Origin: Clytia hemisphaerica | Taxonomy: Eukaryota > Cnidaria > Hydrozoa > Leptothecata > Clytiidae | Length of the DNA stretch: 64,000 nucleotides | NCBI GenBank assembly: GCA_902728285.1 | Contig: CACVBU010001051.1 | Location: 62,001 to 126,000, forward strand | Reading direction: 5' to 3' | In this document: one piece after another, positions 44,901 to 57,439 of the stretch | How positions within the stretch are numbered: the first letter of the stretch is position 1 | Layout: each line of letters opens with the position of its first letter | The notes under the pieces: model-generated | Told to the model about the DNA's origin: nothing | Database searches by the model: none | Seen by the model: the letters and a program-made list of their open reading frames with translations, nothing else | Position numbers and translations under genes: made by a program

Positions 44901-46925
44901 AGCTTTCTCTGAAGTGTTTCATTGCTGAAAATTTCAAGTGTGTACCTTAAAATGTTTAAAAGTTGTGGGTCCTCAAAAATGCTGCTTTCATGCATTTTGC
45001 TACCCAGAATCCGAGAAAATCAGCCTTTTTAGCTTGAAATTGAAATATTGAGCAATCTCGCTGGGGTTATTTTGTCTTTTTATGTTAAATATTAGTACAA
45101 GACACCATTTAGAAACCATTTTGACCCTTTACTGGGCTTTCATAGTCTTAAAATGGGCAAAAAATGCCATTTTTACTCATTTTTCGCTTTAGTTTGAATC
45201 AAAGACCCCCTAGGGAATGCTGGATTTTTTACCTAGGAGGTTAAAAATTGCGCAAAATGTCTTACAATAGTTTAAATTTTCTACTACACTTTCAATTTTT
45301 TGACATCATGCTAAAAATGGGAGTTGACGATCTACCCTATTTACAGATTCTGGGGTTGCAGACTGACTGGTTTCATTCTCATTGCTTGCCTACTGTCTTT
45401 TAAAGCCTTCTGTTCTCGTTGTATCTAAGCTTAACTTTAATTTTTAAAGTGTCCCATTCTTTTCTCATGTTTTCAGAATTTCGCTTTCTCTTTTTCTTGC
45501 CAATTTATTTCTTTGTAAAATTGATAACTCAGATGCTTGTCCCTCACTTTCTCTTTTTCTGGCCTGTTGTAATCTCTTCCTCTCTTTCCTTCTTGCAATA
45601 CTCCTCTTTTGCCTCATCATTTTTAAGTCGTTATCTTTTCTGATTTTCCCTGATCTTCTCTATCCTTCCTCTTTTCATCTCTTTAAATTAAATACTTCAC
45701 CTCCCAATGAATCTTTCATACACTGTCGATCACTTTTAGAGAGAGAAACTTACAAAAAATTGAAAAAAACAAACAAATTTGAAACTAAACTTTCAGCGGG
45801 ATGCCCAATTTTATAGGTGTTACGTACGGGACATTCATGAAGAACCATCTCCAATAAGGCTCAATTCAGTTAAAATATCTTTTTTTCTATAGTTTTTACA
45901 GCAAATTTTAAATTTTAGTTACAATCCACATATATCAATTAAGAAATCTATGTAAATTATTTGTTATAATAGTTTCACAAAAGATTATACCAGTTCATTC
46001 AACCAAACTGTTACGTACTGGACATAAAAGCTCGACTGCGAAGTAAAATCTCTACCCATTTCTCCCACTAGCACTTATAAATAAAAACAAGGTAAAAAAT
46101 TTTACTTCAACATATCCTTCATTGGATGATCCAACAAAAGATGCCACACAACACAAGGATTATGTTACAATTAAAGCTTTAAAATTAGAATTTTCTCAAA
46201 ACCCCCTTTGCAACAACTCTCGAAACAAAACATCTAACAAGATGACTATGTCAAGATGTCAATTAATGTGATCAAAAAAGTGTGAGTTAAGATCATGGTC
46301 AAAAATAGTGTGACATTAGAAAATTGACAATTTTTCAATTTTTTTACACTTCAGGTGATAAATGTGTCTGACATTTCTTTTGACAGCTGAAAATTTACAC
46401 ACTTCAAGTTCAAAGCTTAACCTATGCTTGTAGTAGTTTGAAAAGTTCTGTTAGGTGATGGTTTGTGGCTTACAACCATTTACAGTTGACTACTTGGAAA
46501 TGTCAACCACGTGTTTTCACGTCGAGTTTTAACCACGATCCATCACCCATTAATAAAAATTTTAATTCTCTATCGTTTCATTGAAATTTTCGCTGTTTTT
46601 TTTACACATACCTGGTAAGCCACAATTGTTCTCTAAAAATTGTGACTGACGTAAGCCACATGACAATGTAAGCCACAAAAAATCACCTGATTTAGAGTGA
46701 AATTTAGGGATATCTAGAAGAGATATTGTAACCGTTTTTTCTGCACTTTGAAATTCGATCTTTTCCCCTTTTGAGGAATATATAAACTTAGTGTCAGCCA
46801 CATTATATCACCTAAAAACCTTTGGTTAAAGATATCATATACAAAATGTCACAAAAACAGGGGGATATTTTTGACCATGTTCTTAAAAACAATGGTGTCG
46901 CTGCAAGCGATTTAGAGCACATTCA
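44900..46925. other. Non-coding stretch
   Basis: No gene recognised. Contains pyrimidine-rich tracts (45430-45690) and AT-rich spacer. ORFs at 45419-45643 (+) and 46562-46801 (-) are short and lack domains. Confidence 0.35.
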
Positions 46926-46927
46926 AG

Positions 46928-47883
46928 ATCGGCCAGGATCGGCCAAGTAATTTTACGGCCCAAATCGGCCTAGTTCGGCCAGGTCCGGTTCGAATCGGCC
47001 AAGTCCGGTCTGGATCGGCCAATAACGGCAAGGTCCGGTTTTGTCAAGTTACAAACCTGATAAAACAAAAACAGTGATGTTCGGCCAATGTAAGACCGGT
47101 CTAGGCCGATATGGTCTGGTCCAGGCCGATACGAACCTGTCCAGAACGTTTTACGGAAGCCAAATTACTGATTATAAGCAAAATTGTTTTCAAACAGTTT
47201 TTTCGTCGTAAATGACATACTCCCCTGTATTTCATAACCTTGTCTCACTCGCTCTTATGAACCATTTAGAAAAGATTATTAGAAATCCTCCTTGGAATAG
47301 AATTGCACTGTGTCCCTTCGTTAGTTTATTTAGACATCCCTGTTTCATTTACATTATGTCTCCCCTGTTATAACTTGCATGTCAATATTTTTCTTCGTAT
47401 TTCATACACAGCTAGTAAAGTAACACCAAAACCAAAAGGAACAATATTGGTTGTTTCGACCTTTTGACTAACGACAGCTTAATCTCTTAAAAAGAAACTG
47501 TTACTTGCCTTTTCCTTTGCTGATATTCGAATAATACACTTATCTTGATAATTTATAATCTAATCCTTTAGCTCATGAAAAATTATTTTCGTGACGGTTT
47601 TCACTCTAGTGAAAACATAAAAATACTTCCACCTTCTTGCTTCTGTTGTGGTACTTTTCCTTTTGCTTTTGTTTTGATTTTAGAGTAAGAGACTTTTCAA
47701 AACATTTGAACGTTCTCTGGAGTTCATTTGAACACTTTACAAAAAGATTCGAAAGTTTTTAGGCACTCGAAATTGTAAACAAAAAAATACCGTCATACGA
47801 AAAAGATTTGCCTGTTTTTTTTTCAGACCGGAACAGACCGGACTTGGCCGAATTTGGCCGATATGGACCGGTCTAGATCGGCC
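46928..47883. mobile_element. Element with clustered CGGCC/CCGGTC subterminal motifs
   Basis: Dense GATCGGCC, AGTCCGG, GGTCCGG words at 46928-47160 and again, mostly in opposite orientation (GACCGGAACAGACCGG, TGGACCGGTCTAGATCGGCC), at 47826-47883, around an AT-rich core without ORF. The arrangement suggests a DNA transposon with many subterminal transposase-binding motifs. Exact ends and target duplication were not resolved. Confidence 0.55.
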
Positions 47884-49095
47884 TTTTGTTTAGAGAAAAG
47901 ATTAAGAAACATGGCTCAGCTAAGATCTGGCCATTTAAGGCCAGAAAAATGTCTTCATTGTGCACTGCTGAGGGGTGTAAAAACCTCAAAACTAAATGAA
48001 AATAAAACTTTGGGTGGAAAACTTTACAGAAAACCAGTTTTTAGGTCATCTTCAGCCATATTGGAATTCATAATGGCGGACAAAGTTACGATTTTATAGA
48101 AAATTCGCAATACTTAGATAATTTCCAAGGGACATATCTTTTGATGCCATCACCAGAATTTCCTGAAATTTTAAGGAAAGACTCTCCATTGGGTCTAGTT
48201 TACTCCCTGAAAAAAAGGTTCATGGCTAAATGTCTAGATCAATCACAATTTAGATTTCAAAATGAGGTTTTCTCTCAATGGCGTCCCAGTCAATTTAGAC
48301 AGACTAGACCGCTGTAGACAGTACAATTTCGTAGAAACATGCAAGATTTGACTCAATTAAGCCACATAACCTAATATTTGGAGTGATAAGCAAAAAATAT
48401 TTGCAAAAGCTTTGTACACATGGTTAAAAATCATAAAAATGACTAAATACAGGGTTTGGCAGCTAGCCCTTTAAACAGGTAAAGCCAAAAATTGATCATT
48501 CACCTTTTAAAATGTATCAGGTCGTGTAACAATAATAGTTCAAGCTATGTATTATTCTTAAACTTGTAAGGAGTAGGGGATTCCTTCAAATCAATTTATT
48601 ATTCAAAAGTTTTTTCATTCGAAAAATCTCAATTTGGGAAATTCATCTTATTTGCTTACTTAAATGAAAACAAAATTCTGTTTTTGGTTAAGCCAAAGCC
48701 TGAGAAAATACTACTTCAGAAGTCAAATACTTGTGGGATCATTTGAGCAAAATTTCAGCTAAATCTGAGACATTGATAAATCACACCCTGAAGACTCTTA
48801 GAAAAAATGGCTCTTCAACTGTTATTATATTAGGATCTGGGAATTGTTCAAACTCTCACCCTATACCATGCAATATAATTTGCCATCATTACATAGAATA
48901 AGAAATCATTGCATGGAGCTTCTCCAGGCTACTAAGATGCAAGAAAACACTTACTGTATTTAGGACGTTTAGAGGGCAAAAACTTTCTTTTTTAATCACT
49001 GCATTGAAATCTTTTAACACCAAAACAGTGGTAAGGTAAAGTGCTTGGAAATTACCCTGTCACCGGACATCAAATTCCCACCCTACACAAAACAG
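47884..49095. other. Non-coding stretch
   Basis: No gene, RNA or clear repeat boundary recognised. AT-rich with moderate complexity. Confidence 0.3.
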
Positions 49096-49096
49096 A

Positions 49097-49330
49097 GGCA
49101 TTGTGGTATAGTGGACATCAACCTTGATTCCTGTACAGGCGACCAAGGTTCAATTCCCACTCACAACAGTTCACTAGGCAAGTGAATAAACCTTCGCCCG
49201 GGTCAACCCATGCCATGTGAGGGGAATTGGGTAGTCAGTTCAACAAGGTGCTGACGAGATGCTAACTCAAAGCATCTATAGTTGCGAGAATGGCAAAAGA
49301 GCTCCCAAAGGCTCCTGGAACTCAACCATA
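49097..49330 (+). repeat. tRNA-derived SINE
   Basis: The 5' part contains an RNA polymerase III A box TGGTATAGTGG (49104-49114) and B box GGTTCAATTCC (49147-49157), 43 bp apart, in a sequence that resembles a tRNA (GCATTGTGGTATAGTGGACA ... CAATTCCCACTCACAAC) but cannot close a full cloverleaf. A unique non-tRNA body follows (GAATTGGGTAGTCAGTTC and beyond). The 3' end is uncertain; no A-tail is obvious. Confidence 0.72.
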
Positions 49331-49431
49331 ATAGATAGACAATGGTACAGTGGTGGGTTTTTGGCTTCTTGGTAAGAAAGTAATTTCATTCGGCTTGTGA
49401 TGTTTGAGAGCTTGGATGTTGGGAAGCTGCA

Positions 49432-49613
49432 GGAATAAAGCCAGACGATCTCAATCGAACGGAATCGACGATCAAACCAGTCGAACAACAGGAGAATTTT
49501 GACGTTCGATTGAGATTCGATTGCGTTCGACAATCGAACTTCAATCGGTTGATTGCGTTCGATTTGGTTCGACTGGTTCGATCGTCGATTCTGTTTGATT
49601 GAGATCGTCTGGA
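49432..49613. mobile_element. 182-bp palindromic element, TCGA-rich
   Basis: Ends CCAGACGATCTCAATC and its complement, with arms continuing through GAATCGACGATC and ACCAGTCGAAC words. The centre is built from TTCGATTG repeats. The whole segment folds back on itself. No clear target duplication. Confidence 0.75.
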
Positions 49614-49679
49614 CAAAGGAATTGCTAGATTCAATCTGTCGTCACAAAAATGCGGCGCATTTTTTAAGGCTTCACTTTT

Positions 49680-49850
49680 TCTTGCCTGAGAAAGGTTAGA
49701 GATTGAACTCTAGCCCTTCGGGCTTTAAACTCAATGAGTGGAGCTGCGTAGTTGTATTTTAATGACCAGAAAGGTCATTCATATTTGAGGGCGGCTGTGC
49801 ATGTTAGCCTCCTCTCTGATGCAAGTAAGTAAGTTACCCAATCTCCACGG
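49680..49850. repeat. Dispersed repeat (copy 1; inverted copy at 61725-61835)
   Basis: Shares, in opposite orientation with 61725-61835, the words TTGTATTTTAATGACCAG, AAGGTCAT, GAGGGC, GCATGTTAGCC and TTACCCAATCTC. Two copies 12 kb apart on opposite strands suggest a SINE-like or small DNA element; ends are not defined. Confidence 0.6.
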
Positions 49851-50144
49851 TACTAAAAAGTCCGTCACAAACCGCCATATAAACAAAATTCAACATTCTC
49901 ACAAAAGTGGTCTTTTTGATTTCCCAAACATTCCTCTAAAGCGTTCACTTCCACAATAATTTATGTAAATTGCAATTTCGGTCAGTCCACAGTCGGCTTC
50001 AACATTATACACCTGTTTTTATTACGTGACCGAAGTGTCTACTAAAACAATCCAGGGGAAAGTGGCGAAGCAACACAGCAGATTATTCGCAAAGTAAAGA
50101 AATATCTTTTGGCATTGACAATCAAATATAATATATTATATTAT

Positions 50145-53100
50145 TATGAGCCAGTTTTTTTAAGAATGGGGCAGTTTGGGGCAGTTCCAATAGTTTGAAA
50201 CTTAGATTTTTTTCATTTTTGGATATGTTGTTAAGTACAATGAACTGAGTAAAATCCCAAAATATTTTGGTCTGAAAATCCATAATGGCGGATTTATGCC
50301 AATTTGAAGTTTTTGACATTTTTGGGCATTGCACTTAAAAAGTTTTTTGATATAGAACCATGCTTTCTCAAATCAATATGAGGAATTGATTTTGGGCGAT
50401 TCTGAAACTATGGCCAGTAAACTATACAATTTTCCAAAAAAAATCAAAATTTTCAAAATGGTAGCCGGGGTTATGACGTCACAAAAACACTACAAATTTG
50501 ATTTTAGGGGTATTTTAGAGCCATCTGACCTGTCCCAGGGGAGTTTCTTACTGCTCAAAATAATATTTTCTGGTAGTTTAGTCCCTGGTCTATCCATTTG
50601 AAGTGATTGCAATAAAAAATTCCGGCCCTACTGGCCCCTAGAGGCCCGAAAAGCCAATAAGGTCTCAAAAAAGTACCAACTTTAGCCCAATTTTCATAGA
50701 AATCCCAACATTGCCTGACCTCCAACTCTTTTATTCCTGAAAGACAACCGCCTGGTCTCTTAGGATCAAAAGAGAAACCTATGTGACCTCCTACCATTAA
50801 TTTTTTATCTTGATTTAAAAATATTTTCTTAACATCGCTTGAAAAATGAGTAAAATTTGGGATATTTTGGCCCATTGGCAAACTTCAAAGGGGTCTAGGT
50901 CACTGACTTTGTTATAATATAAGGGCTATGGTGAATCTTTTATATAAAAACAATGAAACTAGGTGAAAAAAGTTGTCAAATGTGCTTTTTTGGGCCAAAA
51001 AGGCTTTTTTTTCACTCTTTTGACTAGAGCTGAGGTCATTCTATTGCAGCCAGTAATTAGCAGTTAGAAAGTAAATTTTATCTTAAAATCATGATTCCTC
51101 ATCACATTCCAGAAAGGTTTCTAGGAAAATCAAATATGGTACTCTATTCGAAAGTTTATAGAGGCTGAATTTTCACTCAAAGGTGGCTTCAAACTCCCCT
51201 GACCCCCTTAATTTTGTAAAATTGACTTAAAAGTACATTTTTGGCTGAAATTTTTGCCCAAAATGAGTACCCATTGCTACTTGATTCTTGATTTTGTGAA
51301 AGCATCCTATAGATAGTTCAAAAATTTATCAGAAGTTGGAACCTTTTCTTTTCTTTTAAAGATTAGGGCTAGCCCAAAGTCAGTTTTAACTGTAAAATCC
51401 TAAAAATCTTGACAATGTTGCTCAAAACAACAATTTTTGCTCAAGATTGAACAGAAAATGAGCCCACTCAGATAATAAAATCTTGGTTTTTGGAAAGTTT
51501 CATGGGGATAGTACAAACATTCATCAAGATCTTTACCTCCTGATCTACCATTTAAGGATCAAGTCTGTCAAAATGTGCTTCTAAACTCTCAAATCTTCAA
51601 AGGTGAACTTTACCAACCCCATAAAACAATTTTGCCATCAACCTTTCTGCCCTTAAATACTTAGAGATAAGTCCAAAAGTACAAAATATTCCTAAACCTT
51701 TCCTTTTCTTTGGATAATTTGAACTTTGGGCTCATTAACTGCATTTAAGAGCAAATAGGCTGATAGCAAAATTGTTTTATGGGTTTGGTAAAGTTCACCT
51801 TTGAAGATTTCTCGGGTGAGTTAGGGCGTGTCTAGATTTTTAAAAATCACAAATCCCGAATCCGCGACCAATAGCACCCATTTTCAGGGATTCACTTATG
51901 GATTTTTAGATGACCTATACCTGAAGGTTTCAGGACCCGGTTGTTACGTAATTAAATATTAACTTAAAAATTAATTATTAAAGAAAGTGTGAATTATGAC
52001 GTCATCAATTTATGACGTCATAAGTCGTAAATTAGCTCTAACTCTATAAGTACATGTTGAATCTTTCTCAAATTTGGACCAAAGATGCATCTTAACGGTG
52101 CCGAACTTTTCAAAAAAAAATATTCTGAAAATTTTGATGACGTCAGCAAAAAATGCAAAAAATTGAAAAATGCAATTTTTTGCTGACGTCATCAAGATTT
52201 TCCAAATTTTTTTTTTCAAAAAGTTACATTTCAATTAGATGCATCTTTGGTTCAAATTTGGGAAAGATTGGACATGTATTTTTAATATTATAGCGATTAT
52301 ACGATTCATTACGTCACCAAATTCTATCAAATTATGACGTCATGGTTACAATTTCTTTAATAATTAATTTTTAGGTTAATATTTAATTACGTAACAACCA
52401 GGACCTGAAACCTTAGGGCATAGAGGTAATTTAGAGCCCTAAGTGGATCTCTGAATCTGACTGCTATTGGTAGCGAAAACTTAGTGTAAACTGTTAGGTT
52501 TCTGAGACTTGCCCTAAGTCACTCGAGTTGAGAGTTTAGAAGCACATTTTGACAGACTTGATCCTTAAATGGTAGATCAGGAGGTAAAGATCTTGATGAA
52601 TGTTTGTACTATCCCCATGAAACTTTCCAAAATCCAAGATTTTATTATCTGAGTGGGCTCATTTTCTGTTCAATCTTGAGCAAAAATTGTTGTTTTGAGC
52701 AACATTGTCAAGATTTTTAGGATTTTACAGTTAAAACTGACTTTGGGCTAGCCCTAATCTTTAAAAGAAAAGAAAAGGTTCCAACTTCTGATAAATTTTT
52801 GAACTATCTATAGGATGCTTTCACAAAATCAAGAATCAAGTAGCAATGGGTACTCATTTTGGGCAAAAATTTCAGCCAAAAATGTACTTTCAAGTCAATT
52901 TTACAAAATTAAGGGGGTCAGGGGAGTTTGAAGCCACCTTTGAGTGAAAATTCAGCCTCTATAAACTTTCGAAGAGTACCATATTTGATTTTCCTAGAAA
53001 CCTTTCTGGAATGTGATGAGGAATCATGATTTTAAGATAAAATTTACTTTCTAACTGCCAATTACTGGCTGCAATAGAATGACCTCAGCTCTAGTCAAAA

Positions 53101-53960
53101 GAGTGAAAAAAAAGCCTTTTTGGCCCAAAAAATCACATTTGACAACTTTTTTCACCTAGTTTCATTGTTTTTATATAAAAGATTCACCATAGCCCTTATA
53201 TTATAACAAATTCAGTGACCTAGACCCCTTTGAAGTTTGCCAATGGGCCAAAATATCCCAAATTTTAGTCATTTTTCAAGCGATGTTAAGAAAATTTTTA
53301 AATCAAGATAAAAAATTAATGGTAGGAGGTCACATAGGTTTCTCTTTTGATCCTAAGAGACCAGGCGGTTGTCTTTCAGGAACAGAAGAGTTGGAGGTCA
53401 GACAATGTTGGGATTTCTAGGAAAATTGGGCTAAAGTTAGTACTTTTTTGAGACCTTATTGGCTTTTCGGGCCTCTAGGGGCCAGTAGGGCCGGAATTTT
53501 TTATTGCAATCACTTCAAATGGATAGACCAGGGACTAAACTACCAGAAAATATTATTTTGAGCAGTAAGAAACTCCCCTGGGACAGGTCAGATGGCTCTA
53601 AAATACCCCTAAAATCAAATTTGTAGTGTTTTTGTGACGTCATAACCCCAGCTACCATTTTGAAAATTTTGATTTTTTTGGAAAATTGTATAGTTTACTG
53701 GCCATAGTTTCAGAATCACCCAAAATCAATTGCTCATTTTGATTTGAGAAAGCATGGTTCTATATCAAAAAACTTTTTAAGTGCAATGCCCAAAAATGTC
53801 AAAAACTTCAAATTGGCATAAATCCGCCATTATGGATTTTCAGACCAAAATATTTTGGGATTTTACTCAGTTCATTGTACTTAACAACATATCCAAAAAT
53901 GAAAAAAATCTAAGTTTCAAACTATTGGACTTGCCCCGCTCTTAAAAAAACTGGCTCTTA
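50145..53960. mobile_element. ~3.8-kb fold-back palindrome
   Basis: Left arm 50145 to about 52160, right arm about 52165 to 53960, reading as reverse complements nearly throughout: GAGCCAGTTTTTTTAAGA at 50147 against its complement ending at about 53955; the ATAATGGCGGATTTATGCC region at 50282 against 53815; TTACGTAATTAAATATTAAC at 51953 against 52383. The centre carries TGACGTCA motifs on both sides and a short loop. Arms appear >90% identical by eye. No transposase-length ORF exists, so it is either a non-autonomous long-TIR element or an inverted duplication. A 220-bp element is inserted in the left arm only. Confidence 0.88.
51591..51810. mobile_element. 220-bp MITE inserted in one arm of the palindrome
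   Basis: Perfect inverted ends of at least 24 bp beginning AAATCTTCAAAGGTGAACTT, further complementary words (AAAACAATTTTG) inside. The corresponding right-arm site (around 52520-52545) is empty: it reads straight from CTCAACTCGAGT through to GAGAGTTTAGAAGC. CTC occurs on both sides (51588-51590, 51811-51813) and may be the target duplication. Confidence 0.8.
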
Positions 53961-54780
53961 TATCCTTAATTCAAAAATCAAAAATTCATTTTTCATTCGC
54001 AAAAAAAAAAAAAAATAATGAATTACTATTACTAAGACACCCCCGTTTTTTACTCTCGTTTAATTTCCGATCTCGGAACGTGCAAAACGCCCGTCCGCCC
54101 CATATCCACCCAATCAGCTTAAATTCACTTTAATTATCCATTGACTTTCAAAAAATAGTATTTAAAAATTATGCATTTATAATAATTACAAAAAACAAAA
54201 AGTTTAATACTTCATCAGTGAAATATTCAATAAATTCCTAGTTTCAATTTTTAGTGGGCGTTTTTCTAGGGCTTCGTTTATCGCCCAATTTCTGCGTCAC
54301 ACAAACTTTCTCGGCCGCTCGTAATAATTATGCATTGCCAAATTTGGTTCTCCATTGTCAAGTAAGGATCGATGGTGACGTCACCTAAGCTTAAAAAAGA
54401 AAGGATTTCGTCAGTTTTATGCATATCATGAATTCCATGAGAAAATTAACATCTAGGTCAAAATTTCAAATTCAGAAATAACATAAGTTTTCATTCTCCC
54501 TTGAATATAAATATGTAGAAGTGTGAGAATCCAGAAAATCTTTCTTTAAAGTCCATTTTTCACGCTTCTGTGCTGGGGTGAAAGCTTTAATACAAAAAAA
54601 TACAAAATTACTTGAAAAAACCAAGAATTTTGCCAGAAACTTTTTTCATCCAAATATGATTGTATCAGTACACAAATCTGTGATAGAGTACTGACAACCA
54701 TTATAGAAAACATATCAATAATCAAAATCTGCTTTGCTTAACTCCTATTTGTTTTTTTTCTGGCTGTTATGCATGCCTAC
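53961..54780. other. Non-coding stretch
   Basis: Poly-A run at 54000-54015, then AT-rich sequence. No gene recognised. Confidence 0.3.
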
Positions 54781-54786
54781 CCGACT

Positions 54787-56679
54787 GTCCGTTAGTCACA
54801 CTAATAAAAAGAAAAGTTCCAATGAAAGCCAAGAGAAGCTGCATGTTTCTTTAATGTTTGTCTTAAATACAGAAGTACTATTACCATAAAATAAGTGCAA
54901 AATTTTAGCCCTAAAGGTTGAGTGGGTAGCTCACAAGAGGCTCATCAAGAAGTGTCCGTTAGTCACGAAAATCATCCTACTTGAGATGAAATTTTCATAA
55001 GATCACTTTTTCAAAATGGTTGGTTTCTAACACCTTATTGCAAACAAATTGAGGCTAAACTTACCAAAAATGAAGTATTTTTCCACTAAGAGTTGTTTTC
55101 TGTTAGTAAACATGGCAATTGTCCGTTAGTCACGAAATAGATTTAAAATTCAGAGTTCGGAGAATATAATAGACGGCACTCGCTTAAAAAACCATGTATT
55201 TTGTTCTTATTAAAGCTATTTTGACTATATTTACCCATTTTACCTAGATAGATATATGTTAAATAGTCAATCCTTTCTTTGTGTGTGCATTTTACATTTT
55301 CGTGACTAACGGACTAGTTGTCATAATAGGGAGAATAATCCTTTTCCAAAGTAAATAAATAAAATACCCTTACCCAATTTGTCTGCCTTTGTCCTGATTC
55401 AACAAAGAAACAATGCAGTGCAAAAAACACCCATAAAAACTCAACAGATCTTTATATTTCAAAATTTTCAAATTTTTTGAACTTGACAGGAATGGTACAA
55501 CACAGAGAAAAATGAGAATTCTTCTATTCTTTTTGGCCATTTGTCATTCTATTGATATAACATTTCACCCCTAAATCACCAAATATAGGAATGGTTGGAT
55601 TGCCTCGTCAGAATCATTAAAAAACCGTTTTGTCCGTTAGTCACGTTTTTAAATGTCCGTTAGTCACAGCATTTTTTGCCCAATTTTTGTCATATTTTCT
55701 TACTTTGATAATTTTTTTTCAAAATTAATTTTGAAACATAAAATTCAACCTTTCCTCTAGTGAATTCAAGCAAAAAACCCAACCTGTAGCTTTAGGAACA
55801 GCACTTTACAGCTGTTTGTAAAAGTGTCCCATTTTAGATGTTAATTTTTGTGTCCGTTAGTCACGGGCCTATTAATTACAATTTCTGACCAAGTGAAAGT
55901 CAAGAGAAAAAGTTTTATATGGTTCTTGAAACTTTGAACCCCACTGACAGTGTAGACCTAAAGCTCTAAAACAGCATCTAATAACATGAAAACCAGAATA
56001 TGATTCTTCAATGGGAATCAAAACTATAAAGTGCACTTGCAAACATCAATTTGTCAGATCTAACAAAATTAATAACCGCACTGTCATCATTGACAATAAA
56101 ACAAACGATTTTCTGTCAAGAGCCTTGTAAACATTCCAACAACTTCCATCGAAATGATCTATCACAGCTCAGTCTACCATTTTTAGTGCGGTCCGAGGAT
56201 AGAGCCGAGAATGCTCCGCGAACTCCTGCGCGGGTGAAAACTCCAATCTGTCAATCATTTCCTCAAGCGAAGAGTACACAAAGTGATTCTAGCTTTACGA
56301 TAGTGCCGCGGGACATCAATGGAAAGTATTCAATCATCATTATCCCTTTATTTTCATTCCTAGAACTTTTGCAAAAAAAAGGAAAAATAGAAAAGTTGTA
56401 TTTTTTACTGCTCTATTCACATACTGAATTTGAAAGATCTTCTATGTGGCATTTTTTTGCAAACTTCAAAAAACTGATTTTTGTCCTGCCTTTGCAGGAC
56501 TTTGGCTTAAGTGCTTGAGTGCAGCATAGGGTACAAAGTCCAAACATGCGTTTCCCGTAATTTTTTGTATGAAGAGTTAGGTCTATACTGACTGATAGTT
56601 ACCACACCAAAAGAAGTTTTATTCCTATTTTCAAGCTTGACTTCTAGCCTGCTAAACAGTGGAAATGTCCGTTAGTCAC
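54787..56679. repeat. Cluster of eight copies of the 13-mer GTCCGTTAGTCAC
   Basis: Exact copies at 54787-54799, 54954-54966, 55121-55133, 55631-55643, 55654-55666, 55852-55864 and 56667-56679 (plus strand) and 55302-55314 (minus strand). The first three are spaced 167 bp apart. Sequence between copies is not obviously repetitive. An open frame at 56051-56518 lies inside; its first ~90 codons are more GC-rich and less biased than surroundings but have no recognisable domain. Confidence 0.85.
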
Positions 56680-57439
56680 ATATGGAATTCATGATATATT
56701 AATTTGCGAGATATACTATTCGCCGCGCGAGCGCACTTTTCGTAGACTAGTCGGAATACTTTTTGTTACTCGCGGGATTGATGGTAACTTTTCATCTTCG
56801 TTATTTTTAAAATGAAGCACAACCGAAAAAAAACAAAACTTCAGTTCAGGTTCACGTGCGTTTGCGTAGGGTAAAATGGCGAAATGCGAAAATCGAATTT
56901 GGCAAAAAAAATTTGAAAAATGACCCTACAAGATTTGACTATATCTTTTTATTCCATGAAGAGATTACTTTCAAATAAAAAATGTATTAACAATGAATGG
57001 GTAAGCTTTCTAGAAATCCAAACATAAATTGTATAGCTTTTACCAAAAAATAGCACTTTAGGATCAGAAACAGTCAAAAACCAGTTTTTTCCAATTTTCC
57101 TCGAGTTACAGGAATTAATTCCTTGTTTGTTTTGATCTGAAATTTTCAGTAGGGGTGGCCATCATGGTTTCCTTGCTCATATCAGGGGGGGCCGAGACGG
57201 GGGTAAGAGAATTAAAGTTTCTAAGTAAAATATTAATTATCACCCAAAAAAGTGCCTTTTTTATGTCCATATCTTTTAAATAGATTGTCCCAGCCTTATC
57301 CCTCTTTCAGTAAAGCTTCCTATACCTTTTGTCCTTCAGAAAAACTAAATATATTGGCCTTAATTGCTTGCTTTCAGTTCCTGTAGCCAGTAGTGTGACC
57401 CCCTGTATTTCTATTTGTGACCCCCTGTATTTCGCGCGG

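Noticed and set aside
49097..49170. Functional tRNA gene
   Set aside because: A and B boxes are present, but the arms do not form a proper cloverleaf and a SINE-like body follows.
49386..49634. Overlapping ORFs rich in Arg/Ser
   Set aside because: They translate the TCGA-rich palindromic element.
56051..56518. 155-codon + strand ORF
   Set aside because: The GC-richer middle hints at coding, but no domain is recognised and the second half is low-complexity; kept only as a remark in the 13-mer cluster entry.
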